Of a stretch of DNA of 64,000 bases, positions 1 to 12,832 are shown piece after piece. The DNA comes from Rhinopomastus cyanomelas. Its lineage: Eukaryota > Chordata > Aves > Bucerotiformes > Rhinopomastidae. The stretch covers positions 434,001 through 498,000 of the forward strand of contig VXBP01009438.1 of NCBI GenBank assembly GCA_013400115.1, read 5' to 3'. Under the pieces are notes generated by a model that was not told the origin of the DNA, did no database searches, and saw nothing but the letters and a program-made list of their open reading frames with translations. The position numbers and the translations under genes were made by a program. The stretch's first letter is position 1; each line of letters starts with the position of its first letter.

Positions 1-63
1 GAGCACTTCTAAGAGCAGCTCATCCCACAGATCTCACCAGGCCCTGACTTCTGTTGAGGACAG

Positions 64-235
64 AATCACAGAACAGTTTTTGTTGGAAGAAATCTTTATG
101 ATCAAGTCCAACCATTAATCCAGGTCACTACTAAACTCTGTATCAAAGCACCACATCTACACAACTTTTAAATAGCTCTGGGAATGGGATTCATCCGCTG
201 CCCTGGTTGAGACAGATGTCAGCGCTCCACACTTT
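64..235 (-). mobile_element. CR1 LINE, old 3'-end fragment
   Basis: Read on the minus strand this is a diverged CR1 3' end. The plus text begins with CACAGAACAGTTTTTGTTGG and continues with a degraded 'aagtccaacc...ccaggtcactactaaactc' block. The same block occurs in the long minus-strand copy near 36.6 kb, so the two belong to the same older family. Only the 3' untranslated part and a few bases of the end of ORF2 remain, which is the usual result of 5' truncation. Divergence is high and the inner edge is approximate. Confidence 0.7.
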
Positions 236-3200
236 TGCCCCAAATGTTCACAAACCCATATTCCTCTGATCCCTGAGGAGCGATAAAGCCTTCTGTATCA
301 CCTGATTATGCTCAAGCTAATTGTTTTGATTTCAAATTTGAGGATGTGTAACTAATGCTCTGGACAGAGTTTCTAAACTCAGCAGGTATCTTAAATGAGA
401 GAGAATCATTCTCTTTTATTTTTCACAATATGTGCTACTTTGAACTGGAGGTTTAGGGGAATGCAAGAAGTTTAATTAATGTTCAGCTATATCTAGAACT
501 TTCCTCTAGTTTGTCAAATTAGGCAGAAACTTTTAATAAAGGAAAATAGTGGGTCTGACACATGCCTGCTGCTATAGATGGAGGAATGATGAAGAGCAGA
601 CTCTGTGTGGTAGCTTTTGTGGAAAACCTTCAAACTGCTGACAACTTGCATCTGAGCTGACGAATGACTCAAAAAAGTGCTTAGCTCTAGATCTCACCAT
701 TGTCACCCACAAGGATTCTGATTCCAGACTTTTGTCCTTTGTGGTTAGCAAATCCTTGGCTTTCCCCTGTGCTCAGCTGTTGGGAGATCTCAGGAAGAAG
801 AAGTGTAAGAGCACCCCATGCTGAGCCATGTCTGGCTTTCCACAGAACCTGCCAAGGACATGAAGGAGCTGGATACTGTCTGTGGCTCTGTGCTTCTTCA
901 AGCATTTCTGTGCTGTTACTACCCTCTGACCAGGCAAGTAGTCTCTTTTCTCATATCAGAGTCCGTTGAAGACCTTTCTAGGTAAATTTGAGACAAGTAC
1001 CCTTACTGGCTACTGCTTGAATTTCTTTTGTAAATTTATATGGTACTTTCATACTGAGGGATCAAAAACCACCATAGTGACAACCAGTTTGTCACTTGTA
1101 CTTTGGGGCTTTCCTTGTGGGGCAATGAAGGGAAATTTCCACTGCAGGACCAGTGGTGATTGCTTTCTACTATAACAAGCTGCAATGGTCCCATCGTGCT
1201 GTTTTCTAGACTTGTTCGACATGTTTGTTCAAGACTGCTTTAAACTGAAGAGGCCAAACTAAATCAAACTGCTTTTTGCCTGGATGCTTCTCGTACGGAT
1301 GCTGCCCTCACGAAGCCTGGCTTGTCTCTGCATAAGATTTGCGATTGAATTTCACACCAGTCTTCCCTCTGTCAGCATGAAAGAGGCCAGTTTCTTCAAA
1401 TGATGACAAAGACGGTAAGAAGCAAGCTAAGTTTTTTAATACTTCCAAAGGAAAGATCGGCACAGGAAATTCATAATTAAGTACTAATTAGCACATGTTC
1501 TCTAGCTAATCAAGGACTTTCACTGCAAAACCCTTAAAGTGAACAAGTTAAAAATGTTCTCTTAAGTGAAGAAGTTGACTCTAAGATTATTCAGCCACTT
1601 TGTTTGCAAGCAAAACACGATCCTGGCCTCTAAAAGTGGAGGAAAAACAATCCCCAGCAATTTCCCAGTCTGATTATGGGAGGGAAAAAAAGGATATAAA
1701 GAAAATCACAGCTTTTGATATTGTGGAGGATTTTTCAGAGGAAAACTTCGAGACAGTCTTAGAATAAATAACAGCTGTCTGCAAAAAAGGGCATGTGATG
1801 CACAGTGGTGAACGGGTGGTTAAGTGGCACTGGATTGGATCTTGCCCCACTGGCAAGAGAAGATTGTGTGGCATGTGCCATGTGCACTTGGTGCTGTAGG
1901 AAGTCTTTGGCCTATTGTTCTAGACTAGTGTTGTGTTTGTTGTCCCAGGGGTATGAAGGGCTAAGGGCATTAGCTAGGACACAGGAAGAAAAAGGGGTCA
2001 CTCTGAAGGAATGTGGTCCGTCCTTTGGGGCCAGTATGTACAGTTTTGGGTGTGCTGCTTCTGGGGAGTTCAAAAAGAAGAGCTTCTGTTTCACATTCCC
2101 ATCTTGGCAATGAGTGAGGCTGGAAAGTTCTTGTGTGCAGCAGGTTGCACTTCTGGATGGTTGGGGGTTCCAGACCAGCTGGGAAAGTTAGCACAGATTT
2201 ACGCCCACCAGAGCAGAGGGAGGATTTATGCCTGCCTGGACAGCCATAATGGGGACATAACCCGTAGAAACCATGACAGTGTGAGCAGTCTCCAGGTGCC
2301 GATGTGCTCAGCAGGGATCTTATACAGACAATTGTTCTGCCTTTGCTCTGCTACCGAGGGCTTGGTACGCTCTAGCCCATCAACTTCTACAGACAGTTAA
2401 AACTTTGTGGGGGATCTAAAATGTGCTTAAATGAGATAGACATGTGCCCCTCTCTGCCATGATTGGTTGGCACCGGAAAGATCAGAGCAGCCCTGTAAAA
2501 TACCTTGATTTTATATAAGCTGAACTACAGGATAAGAGTCCAACTGATGCAGCAATTTGGTTTACTGGGTGCACTTATTCAAGAGATGTTAAAAATGTAG
2601 CCACAGAGCAGATAGGAAAATGTCCTCATGTCTCCTTCTTACCAAGGAATGGGTCTCCTTCAAGGAAGTGCCAATGGCACTTTCATGTCTTTGCTCTGGC
2701 CAATCCAGTTTACCAAGCTAAAGGCACTGCTGGTAGTAGCCAACATCACACTGTTGTCACACATCAGAAGCTCTTCCTCTCTCTTTGAGTCCTGTATCTG
2801 TAGCTTCTCAGCGTGCCTCACAGTACATCTTGTGCCCATTTCCTTGCAGATATGACTCATGTGATGGAACGTCATGTTTCTCAGTGAGTGATGGCAGTAG
2901 CTGAATAATTGTAAAGGCTCTGCATGCCAAATCTTTTCAAACACCTTTCTGTGTTGTGTGTAGCTTCCAAGTAGACTGTAATTGCTGTATTTTTTTTTAA
3001 TTCATGTTTAAAGTTCTGAAATCTGGACTTGGTGAAACAGCTGAAAACATCTTTTGTTACTGATTTTTTCGTTACTTTTCTCATTTCCTTCTGGAGTTTA
3101 TTACATTTCAGATGGCAATACTTCTTTGACAATAGCTTTGCCTTGTGTTCAAACTGTACCATGGTTGTAACACACCTGCATCTAGGAGGCTTTCTGAAAC

Positions 3201-4093
3201 CAAATATTTTCTAAACTTCCCTTACCAGGGTAAGAGATCTTGCTTTTTTTCTTTTTTAATTCAGTGTGTTTAATCTGGGGGCTATTGAAGACAGTACTTT
3301 TATTGTTTCCATGGTTTGTGTGGTGCTCAAGGAATTCACAGAAGAAACCTTCTCATTTCACAAGATTTGAGCATTTAATTCTATACCAGTGTATAATTCT
3401 ATACACTGCTCAGAAACAGGTATCAAGTGCCACGAGAGATGAACTGAAGCCCTGGTGAGGCACAGGCAGAGTGTACTCATAGTTGTACTTAACGGTTCAA
3501 AACCTCCAGTCAATCATTTTGTGTGTCTAAAACTAATGAAAAACTTCCAAACTGAATGTGTACAAACCAAATTTGATGAGTTAATGACTTTAATATTGCT
3601 TGAGTGGTCTATTGGGAGAGCAGCAGAGCAAACAACCTACAGCCTGAGGGGTGTTGCAACGTTTACCTTGAACATTCAACTACTGGTATCTGGGCAGGCA
3701 TGTGGTTTTCCCTATGCAACCTATACAGCTCTCTGGAGTACCTAGGGTTGATCTGGGCTTAGATGTGGACATCTGTGTCCCTGTAGAATAGGTGGAGTAA
3801 TGGAGACCCTTAGGCCCACATTGCAAGTCTCAGTCAGCTGTGAAGCTCTTTTCCTTCGCTAAAGCCAAAGCTGGGAAAGCTTCCCTGCTTTAAGCTTTTC
3901 GTGACCATCATTATTTTCTGCAGGGACCTTCTCCTTGGTGCTGCCATGTTGTCATGAGCCTTGCACTGACTGTGGTGGCCCTCATAGGTGGGAGGAGATG
4001 GATCATCCCAAGACTGAGGCTGGGTTCACCCTGCTTTGGGGTGCAAACTCCTTCATCAGCATCCGGTACTGCCATGCCCAACCCTATACTTAC

Positions 4094-4167
4094 CCTACAG
4101 CTAACTCTGCTTTGCTCTCCCTCAGCATTTCATCATTTTCCTTGAGGGAGCCTCTCTTGCTGAGGCT
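4094..4167 (-). other. Candidate short exon (weak)
   Basis: On the minus strand an acceptor-like sequence (CCCCTCCACCTGCAG) precedes 74 nt that stay open and end at a good donor (TAGG/GTAAGT). The translation is hydrophilic and charged (SLSKRGSLKENDEMLRESKA...), unlike most random frames nearby. I recognise no family and cannot link it to other exons, so chance is a real possibility. Confidence 0.12.
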
Positions 4168-5180
4168 CTGCAGGTGGAGGGGATTCTGTATACTCAAGCT
4201 TACACTTATTTGCTTACTTTTATTTTTATACCTTTTTTCAGCACGCACTAAAGATGGCTCCATTACTCCCACTCTGAACCCAAATCACACCTGTGTTTGA
4301 CTAGAGAGAGCATCACAAGATGGAGAATTTACAGTAATATGCTCTCAGGTCTCATCAGTCGCAGTATCAAATGTACTTGTTTTCTTCTTTTGAAGCATTT
4401 TCTTTTGGATTCCCACCACTGGTGCTCATCATGTTTTTCTGTGCTTGTTGCTCCTTCTTTTCCAAGTTACTTAATTTCTTCTATAATTGTTCAAACATAA
4501 TTTTTCCTTTCTTGCTTTTTGTCTGGTAAGAACAATCACAGATCATCATCAAACAGCTGAATGAGTTCTAGTTACCATTTTTATCTCTGGATATTTTAAA
4601 CTTTGTCAGAACACCTTCATAATATGCTGATTGAAATTCCATCCTGACGTTTCAATTTTATACTTACTGCTCTTCCCCCTGTACCTCTTCACAGGCAGAT
4701 ACTTAGCAAAGTTTTTGTTTAACCTCTGGAGAAGACACAAAATGGAAAACAAGCAAGTAACAAGCATTTCCAAATCCCAGTGCTATAAATCTATATTGCT
4801 TCCTTTCTGTTTACACAAGTGAAAAATTATGTGTTTTCTAATCCGATGGCACATAAATAACAAGAGCTGGCTGTTCCATGCAGCTCAATTATGAAAAATT
4901 ACCCGAGCTAAAATGACTCACAGTGGACATGTTTTTCATGGCCTGGTTGCAAGGAAACACTTAGCTGCCTAAAGTGAGGAGAATTTACACTTGTGCTGGC
5001 AGCTGAAAACATCCACTCAGAAAAAAATGGTCAGATAAAATGTTGGTCAGTCTCAGCTGTTAGGAGCATTCTGTTGATGCATGAAATCTAGTTGGAGCCC
5101 AACAGTGCAATTTTTCTAACTTTGGCTTGCGACACAGTTCAGGGCAATGGCTTGGAGAGTCCCCTGAAGTTCCTTCCAAA

Positions 5181-5212
5181 CTGGTTTTCTGAAAAGCTGG
5201 TTTTCTGAAAAG
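5181..5212 (+). repeat. Two-copy 16-bp tandem repeat
   Basis: CTGGTTTTCTGAAAAG occurs twice in perfect tandem. It is probably a small local slippage duplication with no evident function. Confidence 0.9.
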
Positions 5213-5644
5213 TTTCTCCATGTTACTCAAATACTTTCTGTCCACATGGGAGAATGAATTGGCTTAGTGGGTTAGATCCTTCTGGGTTTGGTATTTTCAC
5301 TGGTAGTAAATGGGCTGAAAGCTTCATAATTCCCTGGATGCGTGTGAGCTGTTGGTGGAAGGGAAATGTAGGTAATGGATGTCATAATGAAATTAGTGCC
5401 CGAACAAAATCAGTATTTCATTCAGGTATATCCACTTCCAAGTAGCTGGATCCCCTCTTGTGCCGTGATGCAAAATGGGAGCATCTAGAAGAAGCAGAGA
5501 TGAGACATTTTTGCTGAAAGCTACATAACTTATTTGATGTATTTTCACCAAAAATTGCTGGCATCTCATTGTCATTTAGGAATGTGCAGCCTTCAGGCTT
5601 CAGGAATGGCTGATAAAACGTGTGGACCCCACTCAGCAGTCTTT

Positions 5645-5852
5645 CACAGAACAGTAGGGATTGGAAGGGACCTTGAAAGATCATCTAGTCCAAGTCCAAT
5701 CGCCCTGACAGAGCAGGATCACCTAGACCAAGTTGCACAGGAACATGTCCAGGCAGGTTTTAAATGTCTCCACAGAAGGAGACTCCACAACCCACACTGG
5801 GCAGCCTGTTCCAGTGCTCTGTCACTCTCACTGGGAAGAAGTTCCTTCTGAA
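5645..5852 (-). mobile_element. CR1 LINE, 5'-truncated 3' end
   Basis: Minus-strand CR1 3' terminus. The plus text shows the reversed tail (CACAGAACAGTAGGGATTGG), then the 'gatcatctagtccaa' block, 'gcaggatcacctagaccaagttgcacagg', and the end of ORF2 (first-strand text 'ctccacaacccacactgggcagcctgttcc'). It belongs to the most frequent CR1 family in this window, also seen at 16.3, 24.5, 27.3, 31.3, 38.1, 44.3 and 61.1 kb. It is truncated inside the C-terminal region of ORF2. Confidence 0.93.
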
Positions 5853-7624
5853 GGGAAATACTCTGCCCTGTACACGGGCATACAGGCAAATAGACAGAGA
5901 GTGGCTATGTCAGTGTGTAGGTACTTCAGAAGAGACTCTATCTCATCCTGTCATCACTCCTGTGCCTCCCACTAACAGAGGTTTGAATTTACTGCATGAC
6001 CCTCACCACTGGCTTGATGGCTCATGGGTGTGCTTGCTGGCCTGTCATACAGAGAGGGAAGGTGGTCCGCAAGGGCACAAAATCAAGACCCTGTCATCAA
6101 TTAGGGCCTGATCCATAGCTGAAAACGAACATTTCTCTTGGTCCAGTGAGATGTTGGTTAAGATTTAATGCTCAGTCACTGAGAAAACACTATATTTATT
6201 TTCTTAATCATGTTGATGTCGCACAGGGGATAAGGCTGTCATTTTAGTTGCAGGTCAAGCGTCTCAGTTTTCTATTCACCTGAGCACATGCAATTATCCC
6301 TGGGGGTGCCATACATCATTTTCCACTCCCCAGTCCTACCCAACAGACTGCTAATGACTCTGCAGCCGCTCCAGGTAGCAAGCATGAAGCAGCAAGCACT
6401 GCTGGGGTACTCACTAACGATCGGAGCGGGTTTCCTGGCTTTTTTCTGTCCCTCTTTGCCAGCTAGGATGTTCTTGGGAGAGCAAGTACGTTACTTTCAG
6501 CTTGAGTGATTAATGTTAATGATTCATAGCAGAAGAACATGAAGAGGCTTCCCAAGACAGGCTTCTGTGGAGATTAATGATGGGACAGGCTCTGTCAAAA
6601 CCACTGTGGTGGGAAGCACACGTGCATGTTTACGTACATACACGTAGCCTATTAGTGTCTGTGTGCATCGGTTTCTGCAACTTTATACCAAAAATATCTA
6701 CACTGAGGTCAGAAAATTGCCCTTTTTTTTGTCTCCTTTTTGTCTTAGAGAACAGCAGTAGACACATTCCACCCTTCTGAAAAATTCATGTTTGTTCTGG
6801 GAATTTATTTGGGCTCAAGGCAGCACATTTAGCACTGTACTTTAAAAAGGAAAGTAAGAAGGATTTGCTGAGCCATTACCAAGCCTTGCACAGGTTCCTA
6901 CCCTGAGATGAACTTCTTCCCCCTAGCTTACCTCCATGAGCATGGTCTTCCTTCTGCACTCAAGGCCTTTGCCTTGCTGTAGAACAGGGGCTTTGATGGA
7001 GAGGGAGCCTCAATGCCTGATACAATCCAGTTGGGATAGTTTGGATGTGCTATAGTTTGCCATGTGTGGTGTAAAAACAAGTAGAGCACTTTCTGCTCTT
7101 AGAATTGTAAACTTGCTTCCAGGTAAACAGACAGACACAGAGAGTTTGTACAGCCTGTGAGGATGAAGATAACACTGGGTAATGAGAGCAGGAGCATGCA
7201 GCTAACAGGACCATTGTTTCCTGGCGTCATTACAAATCAATGGAGAGGTGAAAAAACTGCAGCCGTGCTTCAGCAGTGATGGGAGTGCCTCCAAAGTGTT
7301 TCTGAGCCTGAAGGGGGGCCACAACCCAGGATGGTGTCCATTTTGGATGAACAGTTGCAGACAGTTTCATATTTGGGAGTCCCACCGGGATAACGTATAA
7401 GGGCTGCCTGAGACACTGCCATTTTTAGTCTGATGTCCTTTCCCACATGCAGTCTGCAAGAGCTTGTGACAAGGCTGTTACAGGCCATAAGTAAAGATAC
7501 TTCTCCTCTGTTTTGGTTTATGAGCAGAACTTTTCTGAGACAAGCAGCTGATTTCTATATCCTACTCCAACCTAAAGTGCTGGAGTAGCAATCTGACAAC
7601 TGCAGCCACCAGAAGATGTTTTCC
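5853..7624. other. Unrecognised DNA
   Basis: I found no gene or repeat that I could support. Open frames are short and show no family motifs. Confidence 0.5.
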
Positions 7625-7822
7625 ACAGAATCTCAGAATGTTACAGTTTGGAAGGGACCTCAAAAGATCATCTAAGTCCAACCCCCTCTGCTGGAGCAGG
7701 GTAAGCCTACAGCACCTGGTGTGCCCTGACTATCTCAAGATACGCTGTCCTACATGCAGCTCAGAACCACAAATCCTGGAACTCAGAGTCCCATGCTCTA
7801 CCAACTGAGCCAGCCAAGTTTT
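7625..7822 (-). mobile_element. tRNA-headed, CR1-tailed SINE-like element
   Basis: On the minus strand, about 7822 to 7750 reads as a tRNA-like sequence. It has a Pol III A box (TGGCTCAGTTGG), then GTAGAGCATGGGACTCTGAG, then a T-arm-like region (TTTGTGGTTCTGAGCTGCAT). The D arm and anticodon arm most resemble vertebrate tRNA-Lys(CUU), but the anticodon position reads CTG and the acceptor stem does not pair cleanly, so this is not a functional tRNA. About 35 bp of linker follows. Then comes a CR1 3' end in the same orientation (about 7705-7625), with the 'ggttggacttagatgatcttttgagg' type block and a terminal ATTCTGAGATTCTGTG. This head-plus-LINE-tail structure is that of a SINE mobilised by CR1; the passerine TguSINE1 is a known example with a different, Ile-type head. 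The alternative is a tRNA pseudogene next to an unrelated CR1 tip. Confidence 0.6.
7750..7822 (-). pseudogene. tRNA-Lys-like pseudogene (SINE head)
   Basis: This is the cloverleaf-like part of the element above. The D-loop A box and the anticodon arm are well kept. The B box is altered (GGTTCTGAGCT instead of the usual GGTTCGA core), and the two acceptor strands no longer match. Length and order of arms fit a tRNA of about 73 nt. Read as a tRNA it would be non-functional; read as a SINE head it carries the internal Pol III promoter. Confidence 0.6.
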
Positions 7823-10211
7823 AGGATGGTTATGTGTGCTGTGCCACATCACTGTTGCTTTCAGAGGCAATGAGACCACAATTTCAGGGGCCATTGCTCT
7901 TTTCTTCCATCCATCTAGCTTTCTGTCTGTCAGTTTCTCCTCCTCAGCAAACATCAAGAAATAACAGTGTCTCAGTTCTGATGGAGAGATCCCAAAGATG
8001 ATGCATTCTTACAGATATGACACTTTACCTCTACGTCACAGTGAGAGCTCAAATACATGTGTAGTTTGGAGTCAGCTCAGCATTTGCTGTCCTTTCATCT
8101 GCTGGTAAGCAGGAGCATGGCTAGGGGTTGTAAGAATGCTGCCAGGAGTGTGATGGTGGTGTGCTGTCTGGAGACCCTTGGGAGGCAGAACGTTTCTCTG
8201 TGGAAAGCCAAGATGTGTTCATTCTGCTGCTTAATAAAGAGGTGGATGAATGTTTTACTCAAAAAAACACTTAAAGAGTTGGAAAAATAAACCGGATTTA
8301 AATACAATAACAAGAAGGGTCTATATTTCCAGCAGAGCTGTTAACGGGCAATTTACTTGGGGCTTTCTTGGCGCTGCAAACTATTACATGCCCCATTAAT
8401 CATCCACTTACCATTTTTGCCTTCAAAGGTATCACAAAGGGCTTTACAGGAGAGGGATGAGCGCTCCTTCTTTGTTGGGGACAGGGCAGTTTGCAAAAGA
8501 GATAGGCAGTCCCATTTGCAGATAAATGGAGATTGCCACTCTGGGCTGAAAAGCTGTGGTGTGCTCTGGGTTGTGACTCATTACATGACTAACTCAAATC
8601 CACTGTTACCTCTTTGTGCAGAGGTATGGAGTGGTTCCTCAATGACTCTTTCAAACAATGCTGTGAGACTGCCAAGGTCTGTCAAGTGGAGCATTCGTAC
8701 AAAGGATGGTGGAGCTGATAAGGTCTTAATTCCAAACCGCTTCAATCCTCTCTTGGGAATATGCACATGGAGATTAAAGTGTTGCTTAATGGTTTATGAA
8801 ACTCCTGGCCAGGAATGCTCCAGATGGCACAGGGTTCCCACAGTTGCGTGGTTCTGAGCTGCTGTTTGAAACTGTTCAATTGCTTTTGAAAAGAACTACT
8901 ATCGAGAGAAAGCTTCCTGTGTGGAAGTGAAGCCTTGTACACTTACTCAAAACACTACTCTTGCTCTTTCCCACTGCGGCTTCCTTGGTGCCCAAGGTGT
9001 CTTCTGGCAGTGCTGCATTTAAGACACCGGGTTGTTCATGGCACCGTGCCACCGGCTTACAATTGCTCTGCCCTCATATTCACAGCATTTACATAGCTAT
9101 ATCCATGTTGGGTACCTGCTCCAAGAAACCCACTCAAGGTATGCCATGCTAGCCACAAAGCTTCACGCAAGGCAAATCACCTGTGTACTTCTTGATCCTT
9201 TCTTCTTCTGGCTGCTGGTGTCAGAAGTGTCTGTGTAGCTTCCACATGGAACAGGCTGGTGGACTGGCTAAAAGCTAGGCTTACAAAACTGTTGGCTTGT
9301 AAGGTGATGTGACTTGCTGTGACACCTGGCTTGGGGTATTTATGAGACTTCGCTGTCGCTGTTTCTCTGTTCTGCTCTGCTACACCTGCAGCATGAGCAA
9401 GTATCTGCCTTACCTGCATTAGGGCAGGCTGGGCTGCAGCTCATGCAGAGACTGAAAATATGACCATGCTATATGTCTCTCTCCTCTTTTCATCGGTAGT
9501 CACTGTTTTTCTTGGCTGTTTCTTCCCCCCAAACTCTGGCTGCACTGCATACACAGTATTCCTAGCTACGATGTCTAGGGAGATGGCTTTCTCAGGTCCC
9601 TCATTTGGATAAATACCACAACTGTATAAGATTTGATTAAATATAAAGACCAAAGCCAGATATAAATGAAACAATAAGAACCATCTTGGGCTGGTGTCCT
9701 TCAAGTAAGAGAAACGGTTCTAAATAACTACAAAAAGTGACGTTTCTCAACACCTGTTGGGTTTGATCAACAGATTGTCCCAGGCAGCGCTCCGTTGAGC
9801 AGCAGTGCACTGATGGGTGTGAAGCCTTGCACAAGGCGCTGCTGTAAGTCTCCCTGATACTCCCATAAGTAGCTGCACATGCTGGCAGTGCTGGTTGCCT
9901 GCTGCAGCGGTCTGACTCCTGTCTGGCCAATTTCCTCCTCTGTGTAAACTTTGCTTTCCATGAACCCTCACGAGTTTCCAAAGTTTGCTTTCTGTGAGAA
10001 TGAGTGCAACTAGAGCTGGATTATTCGCCTCTTTGAAAGAAGCAAACATAGCTGGGACAGATTCATTTTTTAAAACCTGCAGGAGTATTTGCTAAAATAT
10101 TCCTGGCTGAGTTCCCTCTGTTCTGCCTTTTCCGACTGCTATGGCTCAGAAATGCAGATTTTATTCTTTCAATAAGGCCACTGCATGTCTTGGCTTCTAA
10201 TTGTGATAAAA

Positions 10212-10234
10212 AAATCTCCTTTGACAGGAGATTT
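10212..10234. repeat. 9-bp perfect inverted repeat
   Basis: AAATCTCCT, 5-nt loop, AGGAGATTT. A short perfect stem-loop in AT-rich DNA, with no pairing beyond the 9 bp. Function unknown; such hairpins occur by chance. Confidence 0.8.
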
Positions 10235-11670
10235 AAAACTCAGCCTCAGTTTATTGAAATGAAAGAAAGGAATTTAACTTTAGTTCTCCCAGAGAATAAT
10301 TCCTCTCATATCCCGATCACACATTAGTTCTGGACCTCTGTGGAGTACAATAGAGATTATCGAATTGAAATTTCAAGCACAAAAGCATTGCTGTGGCCAA
10401 TTATATTTTGGCAGCATTGAAACTGGACTGGACTGGCAAAAAAAGAGAATATCAAACCACAAACCAATGCGATGCAGAATCAAATCCCTTTGGTGATGAA
10501 ATCCTTCTCTGTCTGGGAAGGTGAGGGAAGTTATGCTGTATTTTTGTCTTTAATATCTGCCTGCTCTTCGTGCCTTGCTTCTAGACTTTGTCTCCTTTTT
10601 TTTTTCATTATAATCTCTATTGTGTGGCTGCTTGGAATTCAGTGATAGAACTGAGGATTAGATTTCATAGTACTTTTGCTTTATAATTACTGTCCATGCT
10701 GAGTGCATGCTGGACACTTCTATCGTATTTCACTTAGATGTAAAAGCTCAAACAATGTGCTCATTTAGGAGCTCATGAGGTCAGCCCCAAGCAGTTACCA
10801 GCACAGGACAGGGGAGGAGACTGCCTATCAAACATCTTAGTTGCTGCAGTGAGACAAGTTTTTGTGATCTGCTGTTACAGACTTGCTGCTGCCTTTCCAT
10901 CATATTCACATTCCAGTTCAAAGAATGTTAGACTCTTTACTTTGCATTTTGTTGGAAGTTTTACTACATTTGCCTCCCATCACATCATAACTGCCCCCAG
11001 GCATCCTGTGCACCTCTACGCAAGACCATCTGGGAAGCAGTCTGTAGGTGGTCGTGGAACCCACACGTACAGCTATTGGCTTCCAGATGCTAATGCCTGC
11101 ATTAATCATCAGACTGGCTCCCTAGTGTTGCATTTTTTAAGAAAGTCTAAATTGCTTCATTTGTCTAATCACCTACAGTCCCATGTATATGAATTTTTCT
11201 TGCCCAAATGATTTCTTCTGATGCAAAGTAAATGACTCAGTTTTTACAGACCTCTGGGTTTGGTGCTGTCTGCATTTCTGTTATCTCAGGAAATTTTCAT
11301 TGTGTGATTCTATTCACGCACACGCTGCAAATGTGAAATGGGTGATGCTAGAAGTCATCACTGGGTCAAAACTAAACAGATACAGACAACTTGAACACGC
11401 TCAGATAAAATGACTCAAAGACTTTTGAAAGCTTCGGAGAGTATTGTCACTCTTGGTATCAGGCAATGGAGAATTCCAACAGTGCAAGTTCCCTGTGAGT
11501 AGTATTTGCTTGTCCAAACAACATACAAAACTAATCAGCTGGGTAGTTTATAAATTAAGTTATTTCAAGGTTCCAGTAACTGAGTGATTTTAGATGAACC
11601 CAATACTGACCCCCCCGTGCTCACACAAGGGGCATTTCAAGCAGGTTTACTTCAAGCTAGCTCTACTCTG

Positions 11671-11707
11671 TTTTCATGATTTGAACATGGTTTTCATGAT
11701 TTGAACC
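11671..11707 (+). repeat. 20-bp tandem duplication
   Basis: TTTTCATGATTTGAACATGG is followed at once by a partial second copy (TTTTCATGATTTGAACC). A simple recent local duplication. Confidence 0.85.
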
Positions 11708-12319
11708 TTCTGCTTCAGCTTCAAGCACAAGGAGACCAGTCTGCACGGTCCACTGTCTCCCACTGATGGAAATAGTTAAGCGAGGGTCCGTTTCCTTTCA
11801 AAAGCAAGCTCTTGATTTGAACCAAAATCTGCTGTGGATGTACCTGGATATGGCTTGTGATGACAGCTGAAACAAACTTTTCTGTCAAAGCCACTTCTGC
11901 ATGAAGTGTGTGAATTCAGACCATATTAAACAATTTAGTTAAAGTGTCTGCTTTCTACGAAAAACATAATTTGCCTTGTCAGTAAGGAGGCTTATTGACA
12001 GAATTCTACTTGTGTGTTTTCAGGCAGCTCCAGCTCAGGGTATCACAAATCTTCATGGAGGTGGGGAAGGGCCAAGGCTGGGCAGGACATCAGCTGGCAG
12101 GTGGGGACAAGGTCAGGCATGGGCACAGCTGCAGCAAAGCTGTGGTGTAGCTCAGGCAGACACCAAAGGCAGGAGCGAAGCTAAGGGCAGCTCCATAGCA
12201 GAGAGCTGACCCTAACCTAGGACTTCAGTAGACCTTTTACCAAGGCTATGAGTTCAGTTGTCAAACCCTTGTGACCAAGAGGAAGCTTGCTTACAACCCT
12301 GACATATGTAGTTTAATTC

Positions 12320-12832
12320 CAGATACCCATTTAAATAATGTGGTGAGACCTCACCTGGAGTACTCCACCTCTAGGGTCCTCAACAAAAGAAGGACATGAA
12401 CCTTTTGGAGCAGGACCGGATGAGGTCACAAAAATGATCAGAGGGCCAGAACAGCTCTGCAATAAGGACAGGTTGGGGTTGTTCAGTCTGGAGAAAATGC
12501 AGCTCCGAAGTGACCTTACTGCACTTTTCAGTATCACTAGATTCAAGGGAATCTACAAGGAAGATGGAGAGGGACAAGGTGGTGGTTTTAAACTACCAGG
12601 TAGTAGATTTAGATTAGATGTAAGGAAGACTTTTTTTTACAATGAGATGGTGAAACTCTGAAACAGGTTGCCTAGGGAGGTGATGAAGGCCCCATCTCTG
12701 AAGACATTCAAAGTCAGGCTGGCTGAGGCTCTGAACAACCAGACCTAGTTGAAGATGTCCCTGTCCACCCCAGTGAGCTGGACTATGTGACCCTGAAAGG
12801 GGCCTCCAAACCCAATGCATTCTATGATTCTA
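12320..12832 (+). mobile_element. CR1 LINE, 5'-truncated, diverged
   Basis: Plus-strand CR1 covering the C-terminal part of ORF2 and the 3' UTR. Recognisable steps are 'gtggtgagacctcacctggag', 'ttcagtctggagaaaatgcagctc', 'ttagattagatgtaaggaag', 'ggttgcctagggaggtgatg' and the 3' end CATTCTATGATTCTA. Frames are broken and only a short open stretch remains (12434-12661). The tail differs from the main family in this window, so it is probably an older subfamily. Confidence 0.9.

Larger units (their letters stand above)
236..5644. other. Unrecognised, probably intronic or intergenic DNA
   Basis: I see no recognisable gene or transposable element here. Open frames are short and look like chance. 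Two small items stand out: a perfect two-copy 16-bp tandem repeat at 5181-5212 and a minus-strand exon-like stretch at 4094-4167, both listed separately. Confidence 0.5.
7823..12319. other. Unrecognised DNA
   Basis: No supported gene. The longest open stretch (8357-8857, plus, 166 codons) shows no motif I recognise and low-complexity-free but gene-unlike composition; I treat it as chance. Small structures noted: a 9-bp perfect hairpin at 10212-10234 and a near two-copy 20-bp tandem repeat at 11671-11707. Confidence 0.5.

Noticed and set aside
8357..8857. 166-codon plus-strand open frame
   Set aside because: No motif, no splice or promoter context, and a partly overlapping minus frame is also open; most likely chance.
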